A stretch of DNA of 64,000 bases from positions 2,046,001 to 2,110,000 of the forward strand of contig VBAC01000001.1 in the NCBI GenBank assembly GCA_005883305.1, read 5' to 3'. The position numbers and the translations under genes are program-made. The stretch comes from Alphaproteobacteria bacterium. Its GTDB lineage: Bacteria; Pseudomonadota; Alphaproteobacteria; Sphingomonadales; Sphingomonadaceae. The notes below the pieces were generated by a model, which saw nothing but the letters and a program-made list of their open reading frames with translations, did not search any database and was not told where the DNA came from. The stretch's first letter is position 1. Each line of letters opens with the position of its first letter. Shown here one piece after another: positions 26,643 through 34,433 of the stretch.

Positions 26643-27287
26643 CTACCGCCCCTCGATATGATCGCGGGCGGCGCGGTCGGGATCGATCATCGGCCTCGCC
26701 CGCACCATCGGCGCGGCCGCCGCCCGGCGCTCCTCCTCGGCGATGCTCCGGCGCGCGGCGAGGCTCGATCCGGACTGGCGCGCCTGGTGCATCCCCGAGC
26801 TGTCGAGATCGAGCGGCGGCAGCGGCCGGCCAGCCTCGATGTCCGCGACGCGGTGATTCATGAAGCTCGCGAATTGCTGGTCGATATAGCCGTCCGGGAC
26901 CATCGAAAGCGCGACCCCGGCCTCGGTCTCATAGGCGGAGCCGAGAGCGTAGGCGTCGAGGTCGAACTCGGCGGTGAGCCGGGTGCCCTTGTTCTGTGGC
27001 CCGGGCTCGAAGTGAAGCCTGGTGTCGATCACCGGCCGATCGTCGACCAGGATTTCGTAGTGGATCTCCTCGCCGAGGGTCTTCTCGATCCGCTGGGTAA
27101 CGCGGTGCTTCGAATCGGCGCTCGGGCCGAGGCTGATCGTGCCCTCCGGCCCGAGCGCCGAGAAGGCCGCATAGACGGCCATCGGCTCGCGGCCGACGAC
27201 CCGGTCGAAATCGGGACCGGCCGAGCCGGCGAGCATGTAGGCGCCGCACGCGCCCATCAGCGATAGTCCGCAAAAAGCCGCTTTCAT
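26643..27287 (-). CDS. Hypothetical exported protein
   Basis: A 214-residue protein starting at ATG 27287 with GGAGGG upstream. The first ~20 residues (MKAAFCGLSLMGACGAYMLA) look like a weak signal or anchor; LMGAC is a poor lipobox. The middle is beta-rich (residues 40-130), with features such as HFEPGPQNKGTRL suggesting a compact extracytoplasmic domain, and the C-terminal 60 residues are charged and Ala/Arg-rich. I do not recognise the family. Confidence 0.7.
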   Translation of the reverse strand: MKAAFCGLSLMGACGAYMLAGSAGPDFDRVVGREPMAVYAAFSALGPEGTISLGPSADSKHRVTQRIEKTLGEEIHYEILVDDRPVIDTRLHFEPGPQNKGTRLTAEFDLDAYALGSAYETEAGVALSMVPDGYIDQQFASFMNHRVADIEAGRPLPPLDLDSSGMHQARQSGSSLAARRSIAEEERRAAAAPMVRARPMIDPDRAARDHIEGR

Positions 27288-27354
27288 CGTCCCTCCACCG
27301 TTTCGCGCAGCATAAGCGGAGGGTTTTAAGGAAGAATTGCCTTGCGCGGGGGCG

Positions 27355-27978
27355 CTAGGCGGGCCGCGGCCGCGCCGCCCAGTGCACCAGGCCCCGGCGC
27401 CACAGCGGAATGCTGATGAGGGCGAGCTGGCCGAATTGCGGCCACACGCACGAGAGCGCCACCGCCGATAGCGCCCCCAGCAGCACCGAGACCGAGCGCA
27501 GGCGCACATAGCGGACCGCCTCGGGATCGGCGCTCTCGTCGAGCATCGGCGGGCTCGTCGCGGTTCGGTTGACCTTGTAGTTGAGCAAGGCCGCAGCGCT
27601 CATCACGATGCAGTAGAAGACGGTCGGCACCGCCTCGCCCTCGTTGAGGCTGAGATAGGCCGAGGCGAAGGGCATGAAGGCGATGACATTGAGCAAGGCC
27701 ATGTTCCAGCCGAGGATTTGCGGGCTGTAGTGCGAGGCCAGGCCGAAGGCGCGGTGGTGGCCCATCCAGAAGGAGCCGATCACCCAGAAGCTGACGAAAT
27801 AGCCGACGAACGATGGGATCAATTCGGCCAGCGCCTGAAGGTGCGCGGCGGCGCTCGAATGATGGGCCAGATGCGGCGGATGGATCTCGATCACCAGCAG
27901 GGTGATGGCGATCGCGAAGACGGCGTCCGAAAAGAAGATCAGCCGCTCCAGCGTGTGATCGGTCTTGCCCGCCGCCAT
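27355..27978 (-). CDS. TMEM175-like (DUF1211) potassium channel protein
   Basis: A 207-residue membrane protein. The first helix carries RLIFFSDAVFAIAITLL, the conserved FSD-containing pore helix of TMEM175 channels, and about six hydrophobic spans follow, which is the bacterial single-repeat architecture. Bacterial TMEM175 proteins assemble as tetramers and conduct potassium with low selectivity. It lies 25 bases downstream of the OsmC gene on the same strand, so co-transcription with bactofilin and OsmC is plausible. Confidence 0.85.
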   Translation of the reverse strand: MAAGKTDHTLERLIFFSDAVFAIAITLLVIEIHPPHLAHHSSAAAHLQALAELIPSFVGYFVSFWVIGSFWMGHHRAFGLASHYSPQILGWNMALLNVIAFMPFASAYLSLNEGEAVPTVFYCIVMSAAALLNYKVNRTATSPPMLDESADPEAVRYVRLRSVSVLLGALSAVALSCVWPQFGQLALISIPLWRRGLVHWAARPRPA

Positions 27979-28003
27979 CGCGCCCTCCCCTTTGCCGGCG
28001 AGC

Positions 28004-28465
28004 CTATCGGGCGGGCGGCTCGATCACAATCTCACTGTTCAGCGAGTTGGCGATGAAGCAGCGCTCGTGGGCCTCGCGGTGGAGCCGATCGATCGTCGCG
28101 GCGTCGGGCGCGGCGCCGGCGAAGGCGACGTCGGGGCGGAGCGCGATTCGAACGATCGCCATCCTGCCGGGGCCGATCCGGCCCATCTCCCCTTCCGCCG
28201 AGTCGCGATAGGAAGCGACCTCGAGCCCGGCGTTCTGCGCCAGCGAGAGGAACCAGAGCATGTGGCAGGAGGCGACCGCCGCCACCAGCGCCTCTTCGGG
28301 ATCGACCGCGGCGGGATCGGACATCGGCTCCGGCACGACGTCGGGCGAGGAGGAGCCGGCGAGGACCGCGCCGCCGTCGAAACGGATTTCGTGCCGGCGG
28401 CTGTAGCGGCCGCTGGCGAATTCGCCGTCCGAGCGCCAGCTTATTTCGGCGACGTGGCGGCTCAT
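28004..28465 (-). CDS. OsmC family peroxiredoxin-like protein
   Basis: A 153-residue protein of typical OsmC length. VAAVASCHMLWFLSL holds the first redox cysteine and HERCFIANSL the second; the two-cysteine pair reduces organic hydroperoxides in Ohr/OsmC proteins. The DPEEALVAAVASC motif is closer to the OsmC/YhfA branch than to Ohr. The start ATG 28465 overlaps the bactofilin stop by four bases (ATGA), so the two are translationally coupled. Confidence 0.88.
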   Translation of the reverse strand: MSRHVAEISWRSDGEFASGRYSRRHEIRFDGGAVLAGSSSPDVVPEPMSDPAAVDPEEALVAAVASCHMLWFLSLAQNAGLEVASYRDSAEGEMGRIGPGRMAIVRIALRPDVAFAGAAPDAATIDRLHREAHERCFIANSLNSEIVIEPPAR

Positions 28466-28935
28466 GAGGCTCCAATTTGGGGGAACAGGGCGTTCGTCTC
28501 GGTCTCGGTCCTGGCGGGCGAGAAGGTCACCGGAGTGACCGTCAGCGCCTCCGCGCCGGGCTTGGCCAATGCCGCGCGCCGGGCGAGCCGCCCCTCGATC
28601 CCGGCGCCGGCCTCGATGCTGATCGTCTCGTAGGCGATGTCGCCCATGATCCGCGCCGTCGCCTCGACGACGATGTTGCGCGCCGAGACCGTGCCTTCGA
28701 CCGTTCCGCACAGCCTCGCCTCGTCGGCGATGATGTTGCCGGCGATGATTCCGGCCGGCCCCTGGCACAGGGTCGCGCAATGGACGTTGCCGTCGATCCG
28801 GCCGTCGACGTGGATCTGGGCGTCGGTGGCGAGATCGCCGCTGATGATCACTTCGGGTCCGATGATCGACAGGCCCGGCCCGCTCTTGGCGCCCTTGGCC
28901 GGCATGCCCGCCGCGGCTTGAGTCTTCGCGAACAT
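28462..28935 (-). CDS. Bactofilin (polymer-forming cytoskeletal protein)
   Basis: A 157-residue protein with the bactofilin core from SIIGPEVIISGDL (~residue 24) through repeated hydrophobic triads (VDGRIDGNV, GTVEGTVSA, ARIMGDI, AGIEGRL), which wind into a right-handed beta-helix that polymerises without nucleotides. Short polar N- and C-terminal tails flank it, as usual. AAGGAG lies seven bases before ATG 28935. Bactofilins position cell-wall or polar functions. No M23 peptidase partner is adjacent; OsmC and a TMEM175-like protein follow instead. Confidence 0.92.
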   Translation of the reverse strand: MFAKTQAAAGMPAKGAKSGPGLSIIGPEVIISGDLATDAQIHVDGRIDGNVHCATLCQGPAGIIAGNIIADEARLCGTVEGTVSARNIVVEATARIMGDIAYETISIEAGAGIEGRLARRAALAKPGAEALTVTPVTFSPARTETETNALFPQIGAS

Positions 28936-29074
28936 CTGATGCTCCTTGCGCTCCCGCGCGGATGCCGCGCGCCCCCGAGCCCGAACACAAAGGCTTCTTT
29001 GTACCGGGCCCGTCATGACATGCCCGAAAACGAAGGCTGCTGCCACCCTCTTCGCGAGGCCCTGAAACAGTAAT

Positions 29075-29100
29075 GGGGGCCGGCATCGCTGCCGGCCCCC
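29075..29100 (-). terminator. Terminator-like hairpin of candidate RNA B
   Basis: Perfect 10-bp stem GGGGGCCGGC / GCCGGCCCCC with a six-base loop. On the minus strand it is followed by ATTACTGTTTC, and it has the same geometry and preceding GGGACAGT as the hairpin at 26374-26399. Confidence 0.68.
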
Positions 29101-29862
29101 ACTGTCCCGGCGCGAAATCCTTGCCTGGGAGGCGAGGCGTCCCGCGCTGGGCGTTTTCGAGTCCGCGGCGCCGAAACCGGGGGTTCCCGCGCCGCTTTCT
29201 CCGGAGTCCTTCCTTCGGCCGAAGCCGCTTTCCGGTTTCCCCGCCGGCTCCCCGACAGGGCCGAAGCCCTGGCGGTTCGCCGCTCGGCAGACCGGAGCTT
29301 GCGCCCCGCTCCCACCTTTTCGGCATCCTGGCCGAAGCCAAAATCCCGGAAAAGACGGGATCCTCGGCCGAAGCCTCGGTTCCGCCTGACGGTCCATGGG
29401 CCGAAGCCCTGGGTCCCGCCGGGTTTCGCAGCTCCCGGGCCGAAGCCCGGTCCTGCCCGGCAATTCGAAGCCGAAGCTCCTCCTCGCCGGTGGCGGCGCG
29501 CGAACCGAAGTCCCGCTTCCGCCGGGCCGGTCCGGAGCCCGAAGGCTCAGGTCCCGCCTGTGGCTTGCAAGCGTGCCCGAAGGCCGCTTGGTCGCCGTGT
29601 GGGCGCTTAACGAAGCATGCCGCTTTCGCATCCGCTAAAGGGCAAGCCCGCAGCTTCCGCCTGGCGGCGGCTTCGTCAGCCGCCCTGCCTCCGCTTTCGC
29701 CCGCTTCTCGCCCGAAGGCGGCAGCAGGCTAATCTTTGGCTGTGGCTGGGAAGGCTTTCCCCCGTTGCCGGGAGATCGTCTCGGCCACGAACGAAAGCTG
29801 TCATGGAATCCGATTCGCACCAAGCGGATTCGCGCGCCTTTCGGCTGTGGATAACGAGGATA
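29075..29862 (-). ncRNA. Candidate structured RNA B (long, UUCG-hairpin-rich; paralogue of RNA A)
   Basis: About 790 bases between bactofilin and cytochrome c, best read on the minus strand. The 5' block (CGTTATCCACAG..., GCTTGGTGCGAATCGGAT), the CTCCCG-GCAA-CGGGGG hairpin with GAAAG, the GGCGGGACC...GGCTTCGGCC...GGACCGT segment and the GGGACAGT plus terminator all recur from RNA A. Between them B has many hairpins closed by CTTCGG loops, e.g. perfect stems at 29535-29548, 29435-29450 and 29255-29270. Translations in all frames are low-complexity and unlike RNA A's. Boundaries are estimates. Confidence 0.62.
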
Positions 29863-29982
29863 ATGGGGGTAAGTACCTACCCTCGATCGCACGGCGGCGC
29901 GCCCGACTCACCGGCTTGCTCCTTGCGCGCCGCCCGCATAAAGGAAGCGCCAATCAACGCTCCCTTGAAAGGTTTTGCGGGC

Positions 29983-30675
29983 ATGGACGGTCGGTTCAAC
30001 ACGATTGCGGGATGGGTGCTGGGCGCGGGCATCGTCCTCCTCGGATCGACCCTCGTCGTCGGCGAAGTCTACAAGTCCGAGCGGCCGGAAACGATGGGCT
30101 ATCCGATCGCCGGCGTTCAGGAGGAAGGCGAAGGCGGCGCGACCGCTGCCGAGCCGCCGATCGCCCATTTCATGCAGACCGCGGACGCGGCGCGCGGCGA
30201 GGCGGTGTTCCGCAAGTGCGCCGCCTGTCACAACGCCGACAATGGCGGCGCCAACGGCCTAGGCCCCAACCTTTGGGGCACGGCCGGCAACAACATCGCC
30301 CACCGCGCCGATTTCTCCTATTCGGACCCGCTCAAGAATCACGGCGGCCGCTGGGATTGGGACACGATGAGCGCCTGGCTGCACAGCCCGCGCAGCTTCG
30401 CCCCGGGCACCAAGATGACCTTCGCCGGCCTCTCCGATCCGCAGGAGCGGGCCGACGTGATGCTGTTCCTCAACCAGCACGGCGGCACCCTCACCATCCC
30501 GCCGCCCCCGGCCGAAGCCGCGCCCGCCGCCGGCAACGCCACCGAGGCCAACGCTGCCGCCGCCGATGCGAACGCCGCCGCGGCCGCGCCGACCGCGCGG
30601 ACCGAAGCCTCGACCGGCGGCCCGGGCGCGCCCGACGTCAGCGGCCGCGCGGGCCAGGAAGGCAACCGGCACTGA
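29983..30675 (+). CDS. Membrane-anchored c-type cytochrome
   Basis: A 230-residue protein with an uncleaved N-terminal transmembrane anchor (~8-27) and one class I cytochrome c domain. CAACH (C79, C82, H83) binds haem and GTKMTF provides the methionine ligand M145. This matches the CycM/c552 type that carries electrons from the bc1 complex to a terminal oxidase at the periplasmic face. The last ~60 residues are a disordered Ala/Pro/Asn-rich tail beyond the usual family end. Confidence 0.93.
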   Translation: MDGRFNTIAGWVLGAGIVLLGSTLVVGEVYKSERPETMGYPIAGVQEEGEGGATAAEPPIAHFMQTADAARGEAVFRKCAACHNADNGGANGLGPNLWGTAGNNIAHRADFSYSDPLKNHGGRWDWDTMSAWLHSPRSFAPGTKMTFAGLSDPQERADVMLFLNQHGGTLTIPPPPAEAAPAAGNATEANAAAADANAAAAAPTARTEASTGGPGAPDVSGRAGQEGNRH

Positions 30676-30683
30676 GTCCTTAT

Positions 30684-30797
30684 CCGCTCATCCTGAGGAG
30701 GGACTGAGCCTGGCGAAGGCCCGTCTCGAAGGACCCCGCGTCGTGCGTCCTTCGAGACGCCGTTTCGTCAAGCTCAACGGCTCCTCAGGATGAGCGG
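30684..30797. repeat. Palindromic intergenic repeat, family R2 copy 1
   Basis: A 114-bp element with inverted ends CCGCTCATCCTGAGGAG ... CTCCTCAGGATGAGCGG and an inner pair GTCTCGAAGGA / TCCTTCGAGAC. A second copy lies at 53413-53516. It separates the cytochrome c and LOG genes and could act as a bidirectional terminator. Confidence 0.9.
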
Positions 30798-30817
30798 TGA
30801 AGTGATTTGAACCCGGT

Positions 30818-31699
30818 CTAGGCGCAGCCCGGATCGTCCTCGGACCCGGCATAATGCCCGCAGACGTAGCTCCACGCTTCCTCGGCAGTCTCGCAGAAGG
30901 TGAACAGCTTGAGGTCGTCGGGCGAGATCACGCCCTCCTCGGCGAGCGCCTCGAAGTCGATCACGCGCTCCCAGAATGCGCGGCCGAAGAAGACGATCGG
31001 GATCGGCTTGACCTTGCCGGTCTGGATCAGCGTCAGCAGCTCGAACGCCTCGTCGAACGTGCCGAAACCGCCGGGGAACACCGCCACCGCCCGCGCGCGC
31101 AGCAGAAAGTGCATCTTGCGCAACGCGAAATAGTGGAACTGGAAGCTGAGCTTCGGGGTGACGTAGGGGTTCGGAAGCTGCTCGTGCGGAAGGACGATGT
31201 TGAGCCCGATCGATTCCTCGCCCTCGTCCAGCGCTCCGAGATTGGCCGCCTCCATGATCGACGGGCCGCCGCCCGAGCAGACGACGAAATGGCGCCGTCC
31301 CTCCTCGTCGCGCTCGACCTTGCTGACGAGCCGCGCGAGCTTGCGCGATTCGTCGTAATAGCGGGATTTCTCCTTCAGCCGCTCGGCGATCAGCCGCTGG
31401 CTGTCGGTCGCCGCAGCCGCGACCAGGGCGTCGGCCTTGGCCGGCTCGGGGATCCGCGCCGAGCCGTAGAAGACGAAGGTCGAGGCGATCTTGGCTTCGT
31501 CGAGCAGCAATTCGGGCTTCAGCAGCTCGAGCTGGAAGCGCACCGGCCGCAAATCCTCGCGAAGCAGGAAGTCCATGTCCTGGAAGGCGAGCCGATAGGC
31601 GGGATCGAGCGTCTGCGCGCTCTGCGTGGCCGAAGCGGCCGTCTCGGCCTCTTCGCGCGCGCCCTGAAAGACGCGCTTGGGGGGAACTGGGTCTGTCAT
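30818..31699 (-). CDS. LOG family protein (putative nucleoside 5'-monophosphate phosphoribohydrolase)
   Basis: A 293-residue protein. FVFYGSARI opens the Rossmann-like core, SGGGPSIMEAANLGA holds the nucleotide-binding glycines, and FPGGFGTFDEAFE is the LOG signature (canonical PGGxGTxxE). LOG enzymes cleave ribose-5-phosphate from purine or pyrimidine monophosphates and can make cytokinins. About 75 N-terminal residues precede the core, longer than the ~190-residue plant-type LOGs and typical of the long bacterial subgroup. The gene is flanked by repeats on both sides. Confidence 0.88.
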   Translation of the reverse strand: MTDPVPPKRVFQGAREEAETAASATQSAQTLDPAYRLAFQDMDFLLREDLRPVRFQLELLKPELLLDEAKIASTFVFYGSARIPEPAKADALVAAAATDSQRLIAERLKEKSRYYDESRKLARLVSKVERDEEGRRHFVVCSGGGPSIMEAANLGALDEGEESIGLNIVLPHEQLPNPYVTPKLSFQFHYFALRKMHFLLRARAVAVFPGGFGTFDEAFELLTLIQTGKVKPIPIVFFGRAFWERVIDFEALAEEGVISPDDLKLFTFCETAEEAWSYVCGHYAGSEDDPGCA

Positions 31700-31760
31700 C
31701 GGCGAGCTTGTAGCAGCGCGGCGGCAGGCGGCAATAAGGACCGCGCCTACGTCGCCAACT

Positions 31761-31902
31761 CGTTCCCCGGCGAAGGCCGGGGCCCAGGCCGGCGCAAGCC
31801 GGGCTCAGACGTAAACGCGCGAGAAGCCTGCGGCTCCTGGGCCCCGGCCTTCGGGGTCCCCGCAAAGTATTACTTTGCGGGGTGCCCCTTCGCGGGGGAA
31901 CG
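31761..31902. repeat. Long intergenic repeat, family R3 copy 1, with a 25-base near-perfect palindrome
   Basis: A 142-bp element. The outer arms pair (CGTTCCCCGGCGAAGG with CCTTCGCGGGGGAACG), an inner pair GGGGCCCAGG/CCTGGGCCCC follows, and CCCCGCAAAGTA-T-TACTTTGCGGGG (31858-31882) is a 12-bp inverted repeat around one base. A second copy lies in the opposite orientation at 44745-44892. Confidence 0.85.
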
Positions 31903-31928
31903 GCACTGCAATCGCTCTCCTGCAAAGC

Positions 31929-32576
31929 CTACCGGCAATAGGGCCCGCGTCCCATGTCGAAATGAATATGGTTGTAGTGGAAGGCGTCCGAATCCGGCGA
32001 AAGGCCGATCGCGAACCTTCTGCACCCCGCCTGGTGGACCGCCCTCAGAAAGCGCCTCACCCGTTCGTCGGAACCGTTCCAGCCCTGCTCGACGGTGATC
32101 CTCCGCCCGTCGTCGAGCACGAAGCCGGAAACGTCGACCGCATTGGCGAAGGCGTGCTCCGAAAGCCGGGCGCCGGGCTGGCTGTTGACGCTTCGGCAGG
32201 CATAGGTGCCGAACGTCTCGATCCGGATCACCCGCGCACCCAGCCACTGGTCGGCGGCGGTCTGCACCGCCTCTCGGCTCCAGCGCGCGAACTGGCGCGC
32301 CAGCGGGCAGGTCATCGCGCGCAAATTGGTCACCGGCGTGCCGATGTCGAGCAGCTGGACCGCGCCGAGCGCCGAGCAGCCGCCCGAAAAGCGCTGGTCC
32401 GGCAGGGCGCGAAAGCCGATCCGCTCGCGGGCGAGATCGATATGGCATTGCAGGGTCTCGGGCGCGTTGCGCTCGGCTTGCTCCGGGACGTGCGCCCGCG
32501 GCGGCTCGCGCTCGTTCCCGCGCGGAACGCAGCTCGCCAGCGCCAGCATCAACAGGAAAATCGCCCCCCGAGCCAT
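31929..32576 (-). CDS. Extensin-like C-terminal domain lipoprotein (M15-like fold)
   Basis: A 215-residue protein with a clear lipobox (LALASC, Cys 16). The mature region matches the bacterial extensin-like C domain. LSEHAFANAVDVSGF and YNHIHFDMG place His, Asp and His as in M15 (VanY/DacA-like) zinc peptidases, so cleavage of peptidoglycan cross-links or peptides is likely. Cysteines at CHIDL, GGCSAL, MTCPLA and TYACR probably form disulfides in the periplasm. No partner gene is coupled to it; R3 and R5 repeats flank it. Confidence 0.87.
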   Translation of the reverse strand: MARGAIFLLMLALASCVPRGNEREPPRAHVPEQAERNAPETLQCHIDLARERIGFRALPDQRFSGGCSALGAVQLLDIGTPVTNLRAMTCPLARQFARWSREAVQTAADQWLGARVIRIETFGTYACRSVNSQPGARLSEHAFANAVDVSGFVLDDGRRITVEQGWNGSDERVRRFLRAVHQAGCRRFAIGLSPDSDAFHYNHIHFDMGRGPYCR

Positions 32577-32646
32577 CGGTCGACGCTGACAGATCGCAAG
32601 CGCGGCGGTCAAGCGCGCCGGGATGGGGGCCGGCTCGAGGCCAGAC

Positions 32647-32752
32647 TCCCTCTCCCATAGGGAGAGGGTTGGGGTGAGGGGTTCCGCCGTAAGAGGATAA
32701 CCACGAACTCCGTAAACCCCCACCCTACCCTCCCCCTCAGGGGGAGGGGATT
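32647..32752. repeat. Intergenic repeat, family R5 (CTCTCCC/GGGAGAGG type)
   Basis: About 106 bases with a left hairpin CCCTCTCCCATAGGGAGAGGG, a middle GGTTGGGGTGAGGGG resembling the reverse complement of CCCCCACCCTACC, and a right hairpin CCTCCCCCTCAGGGGGAGG. Elements like this recur widely in proteobacterial intergenic DNA. It is single-copy in this window. Confidence 0.75.
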
Positions 32753-33207
32753 GGAAGGTCGATTTCGATACAATAGGTTCCCACGCGGAAGTTGAAAAAA
32801 GAACCAAACCGGCTTTCCCATACATGGCTTATGCGATAAATTCATCGCTTCCTCCGAACCGGACAGGACGATTCGCTATTGTCTCCGCCAGGCCGCCGGC
32901 CGCACCAGCCGGCCCCCCTTCCTTCTCCGCGCCTCCGCGCGAACCGACCTTCTTTTTTTGCGCGCGGAGAAGAAATGGCCCCGCCCCATCGCGAAGCGCG
33001 GGGATCGGGCAGGCTCTCGGCAACCCTCAACTTCCTCAACTTATTTTTGCGCAGGGGCGGACTTTTTTTCGCCTTGTGGAAGCGGAAACTTCGGAAACTT
33101 CCGCGCGCCGGCGAGGATGGCTTGCCGCGCCCCCCTGCACCCCCTAAGCCCGTCGACGGGCCACGCCGCCCCAACGCGGTGCGGGCTCTCTGCGAGGAGA
33201 GTCGTAA
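32753..33207 (+). promoter_or_regulatory. Long serC upstream region / possible leader RNA
   Basis: About 455 bases before the serC ATG with no credible gene. Near the gene lie a palindromic hairpin GCCCGTCGACGGGC (33148-33161), a second pairing CCGCCCCAACGCGG and a ribosome site GCGAGGAGAGTCGTAA. Two T-runs occur upstream (~32950 and ~33060). Alphaproteobacterial serC genes are known to carry a 'serC' leader RNA motif, but I cannot confirm its consensus here. Cis-regulation is therefore only suggested. Confidence 0.3.
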
Positions 33208-34335
33208 ATGAATGTGATCAAGCCGGACGCGCTTCCCGCGCGCCCTTATTTCTCTTCCGGCCCCTGCGCGAAGCCGCCGGGCTGGGCCCCCGAAAAGCTG
33301 GCCACCGCTTCGCTGGGACGGTCGCACCGCGCCAGGCTGGGCAAGGCGCGGCTTCAGCGCGCAATCGATCTGATGCGCGAGCTGCTTCGGCTGCCGGAGA
33401 CGCACCGGATCGGCATCGTCCCCGGCTCCGACACCGGCGCCTACGAGATGGCAATGTGGACGATGCTGGGCGCCCGGCCGGTGACCTGCCTCGCCTGGGA
33501 GAGCTTCGGGGAAGGCTGGGTGACCGATGCGGTCAGGCAGCTGAAGCTCGAGCCGAAGGTGATCCGCGCGGATTACGGGCAGCTTCCCGATCTGTCGCAG
33601 GTCGATTGGTCGGACGACGTCCTCTTTACCTGGAACGGCACGACCTCGGGCGTCCGCGTGCCCGACGGGGAGTGGATCGCGCAGGACCGCGAGGGCCTCA
33701 GCTTCGCCGACGCGACCAGCGCGGTCTTCGCTTACGAGCTGCCTTGGGACCGAATCGATGTCGCGACCTTCTCCTGGCAGAAGGTGCTCGGCGGCGAGGG
33801 CGGCCACGGAGTGCTGATCCTCGGCCCGCGCGCGGTCGAGCGGCTGGAGACCTACACGCCGTCCTGGCCGCTGCCGAAGATCTTCCGGCTCACGACGAAG
33901 GGCGCGCTGAGCGAGGGCGTGTTCAAGGGGGAGACGATCAACACCCCCTCGATGCTCGCCGTCGAGGACGCGATCTGGGCGATGGAATGGGCAGTGGAAG
34001 TCGGCGGCGCGGAGGGCCTGTTGGCACGGACCGAGGCCAATGCCGCCGCGCTGGACCGGATCGTCGAGGCTCGGCCCTGGCTCGGCCATCTCGCCGCCGA
34101 TCCCGCCCGCCGCTCGAAGACCAGCGTCTGCCTGACCGTCGAGGGCGCCGACGAAGCGTTCATCAAGCGGATGGCCGCTTCGCTGGAGCACGAAGGCGCG
34201 GCCTACGACATCGCCGGCTATCGCGACGCCCCGCCCGGCCTTCGCATCTGGTGCGGGGCGACGGTCGAGACCGCCGACATCGAAGCGCTCGGCCCCTGGC
34301 TCGATTGGGCCTTCGAGGAGGCGCGATCGACCTGA
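33208..34335 (+). CDS. serC: Phosphoserine aminotransferase
   Basis: A 375-residue class V PLP aminotransferase of the alphaproteobacterial SerC subgroup. The N-terminus YFSSGPCAKPPGW is characteristic and FSWQKVLGGEGGHG holds the PLP lysine. GIVPGSDTGAYEMAMW and FTWNGTTSGVRV frame the cofactor pocket. It converts 3-phosphohydroxypyruvate plus glutamate to phosphoserine, and its substrate is made by SerA encoded 98 bases downstream. It lies behind a long leader, with an R1 repeat between it and serA. Confidence 0.97.
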   Translation: MNVIKPDALPARPYFSSGPCAKPPGWAPEKLATASLGRSHRARLGKARLQRAIDLMRELLRLPETHRIGIVPGSDTGAYEMAMWTMLGARPVTCLAWESFGEGWVTDAVRQLKLEPKVIRADYGQLPDLSQVDWSDDVLFTWNGTTSGVRVPDGEWIAQDREGLSFADATSAVFAYELPWDRIDVATFSWQKVLGGEGGHGVLILGPRAVERLETYTPSWPLPKIFRLTTKGALSEGVFKGETINTPSMLAVEDAIWAMEWAVEVGGAEGLLARTEANAAALDRIVEARPWLGHLAADPARRSKTSVCLTVEGADEAFIKRMAASLEHEGAAYDIAGYRDAPPGLRIWCGATVETADIEALGPWLDWAFEEARST

Positions 34336-34337
34336 CC

Positions 34338-34422
34338 CGTCATTCCCGCGAAAGCGGGAATCCAGACGGACTCATTGCCTCCCGCCGACTCAAACTGGAT
34401 TCCCGCTTTCGCGGGAATGACG
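34338..34422. repeat. Palindromic intergenic repeat, family R1 copy 3 (between serC and serA)
   Basis: An 85-bp copy with near-perfect 20-bp inverted ends (CGTCATTCCCGCGAAAGCGG). It starts two bases after the serC stop and ends about 11 bases before the serA start, so it fills the whole serC-serA spacer. Confidence 0.92.
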
Positions 34423-34433
34423 AAGGAACGACA

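Noticed and set aside
29075-29862. RNase P RNA or tmRNA as identity of the candidate RNAs
   Set aside because: The RNase P core (GAGGAAAGTCCGGGC with ACAGAA) and the tmRNA acceptor/T-arm ends are absent; GGAGGAAAG in RNA A is only a superficial resemblance.
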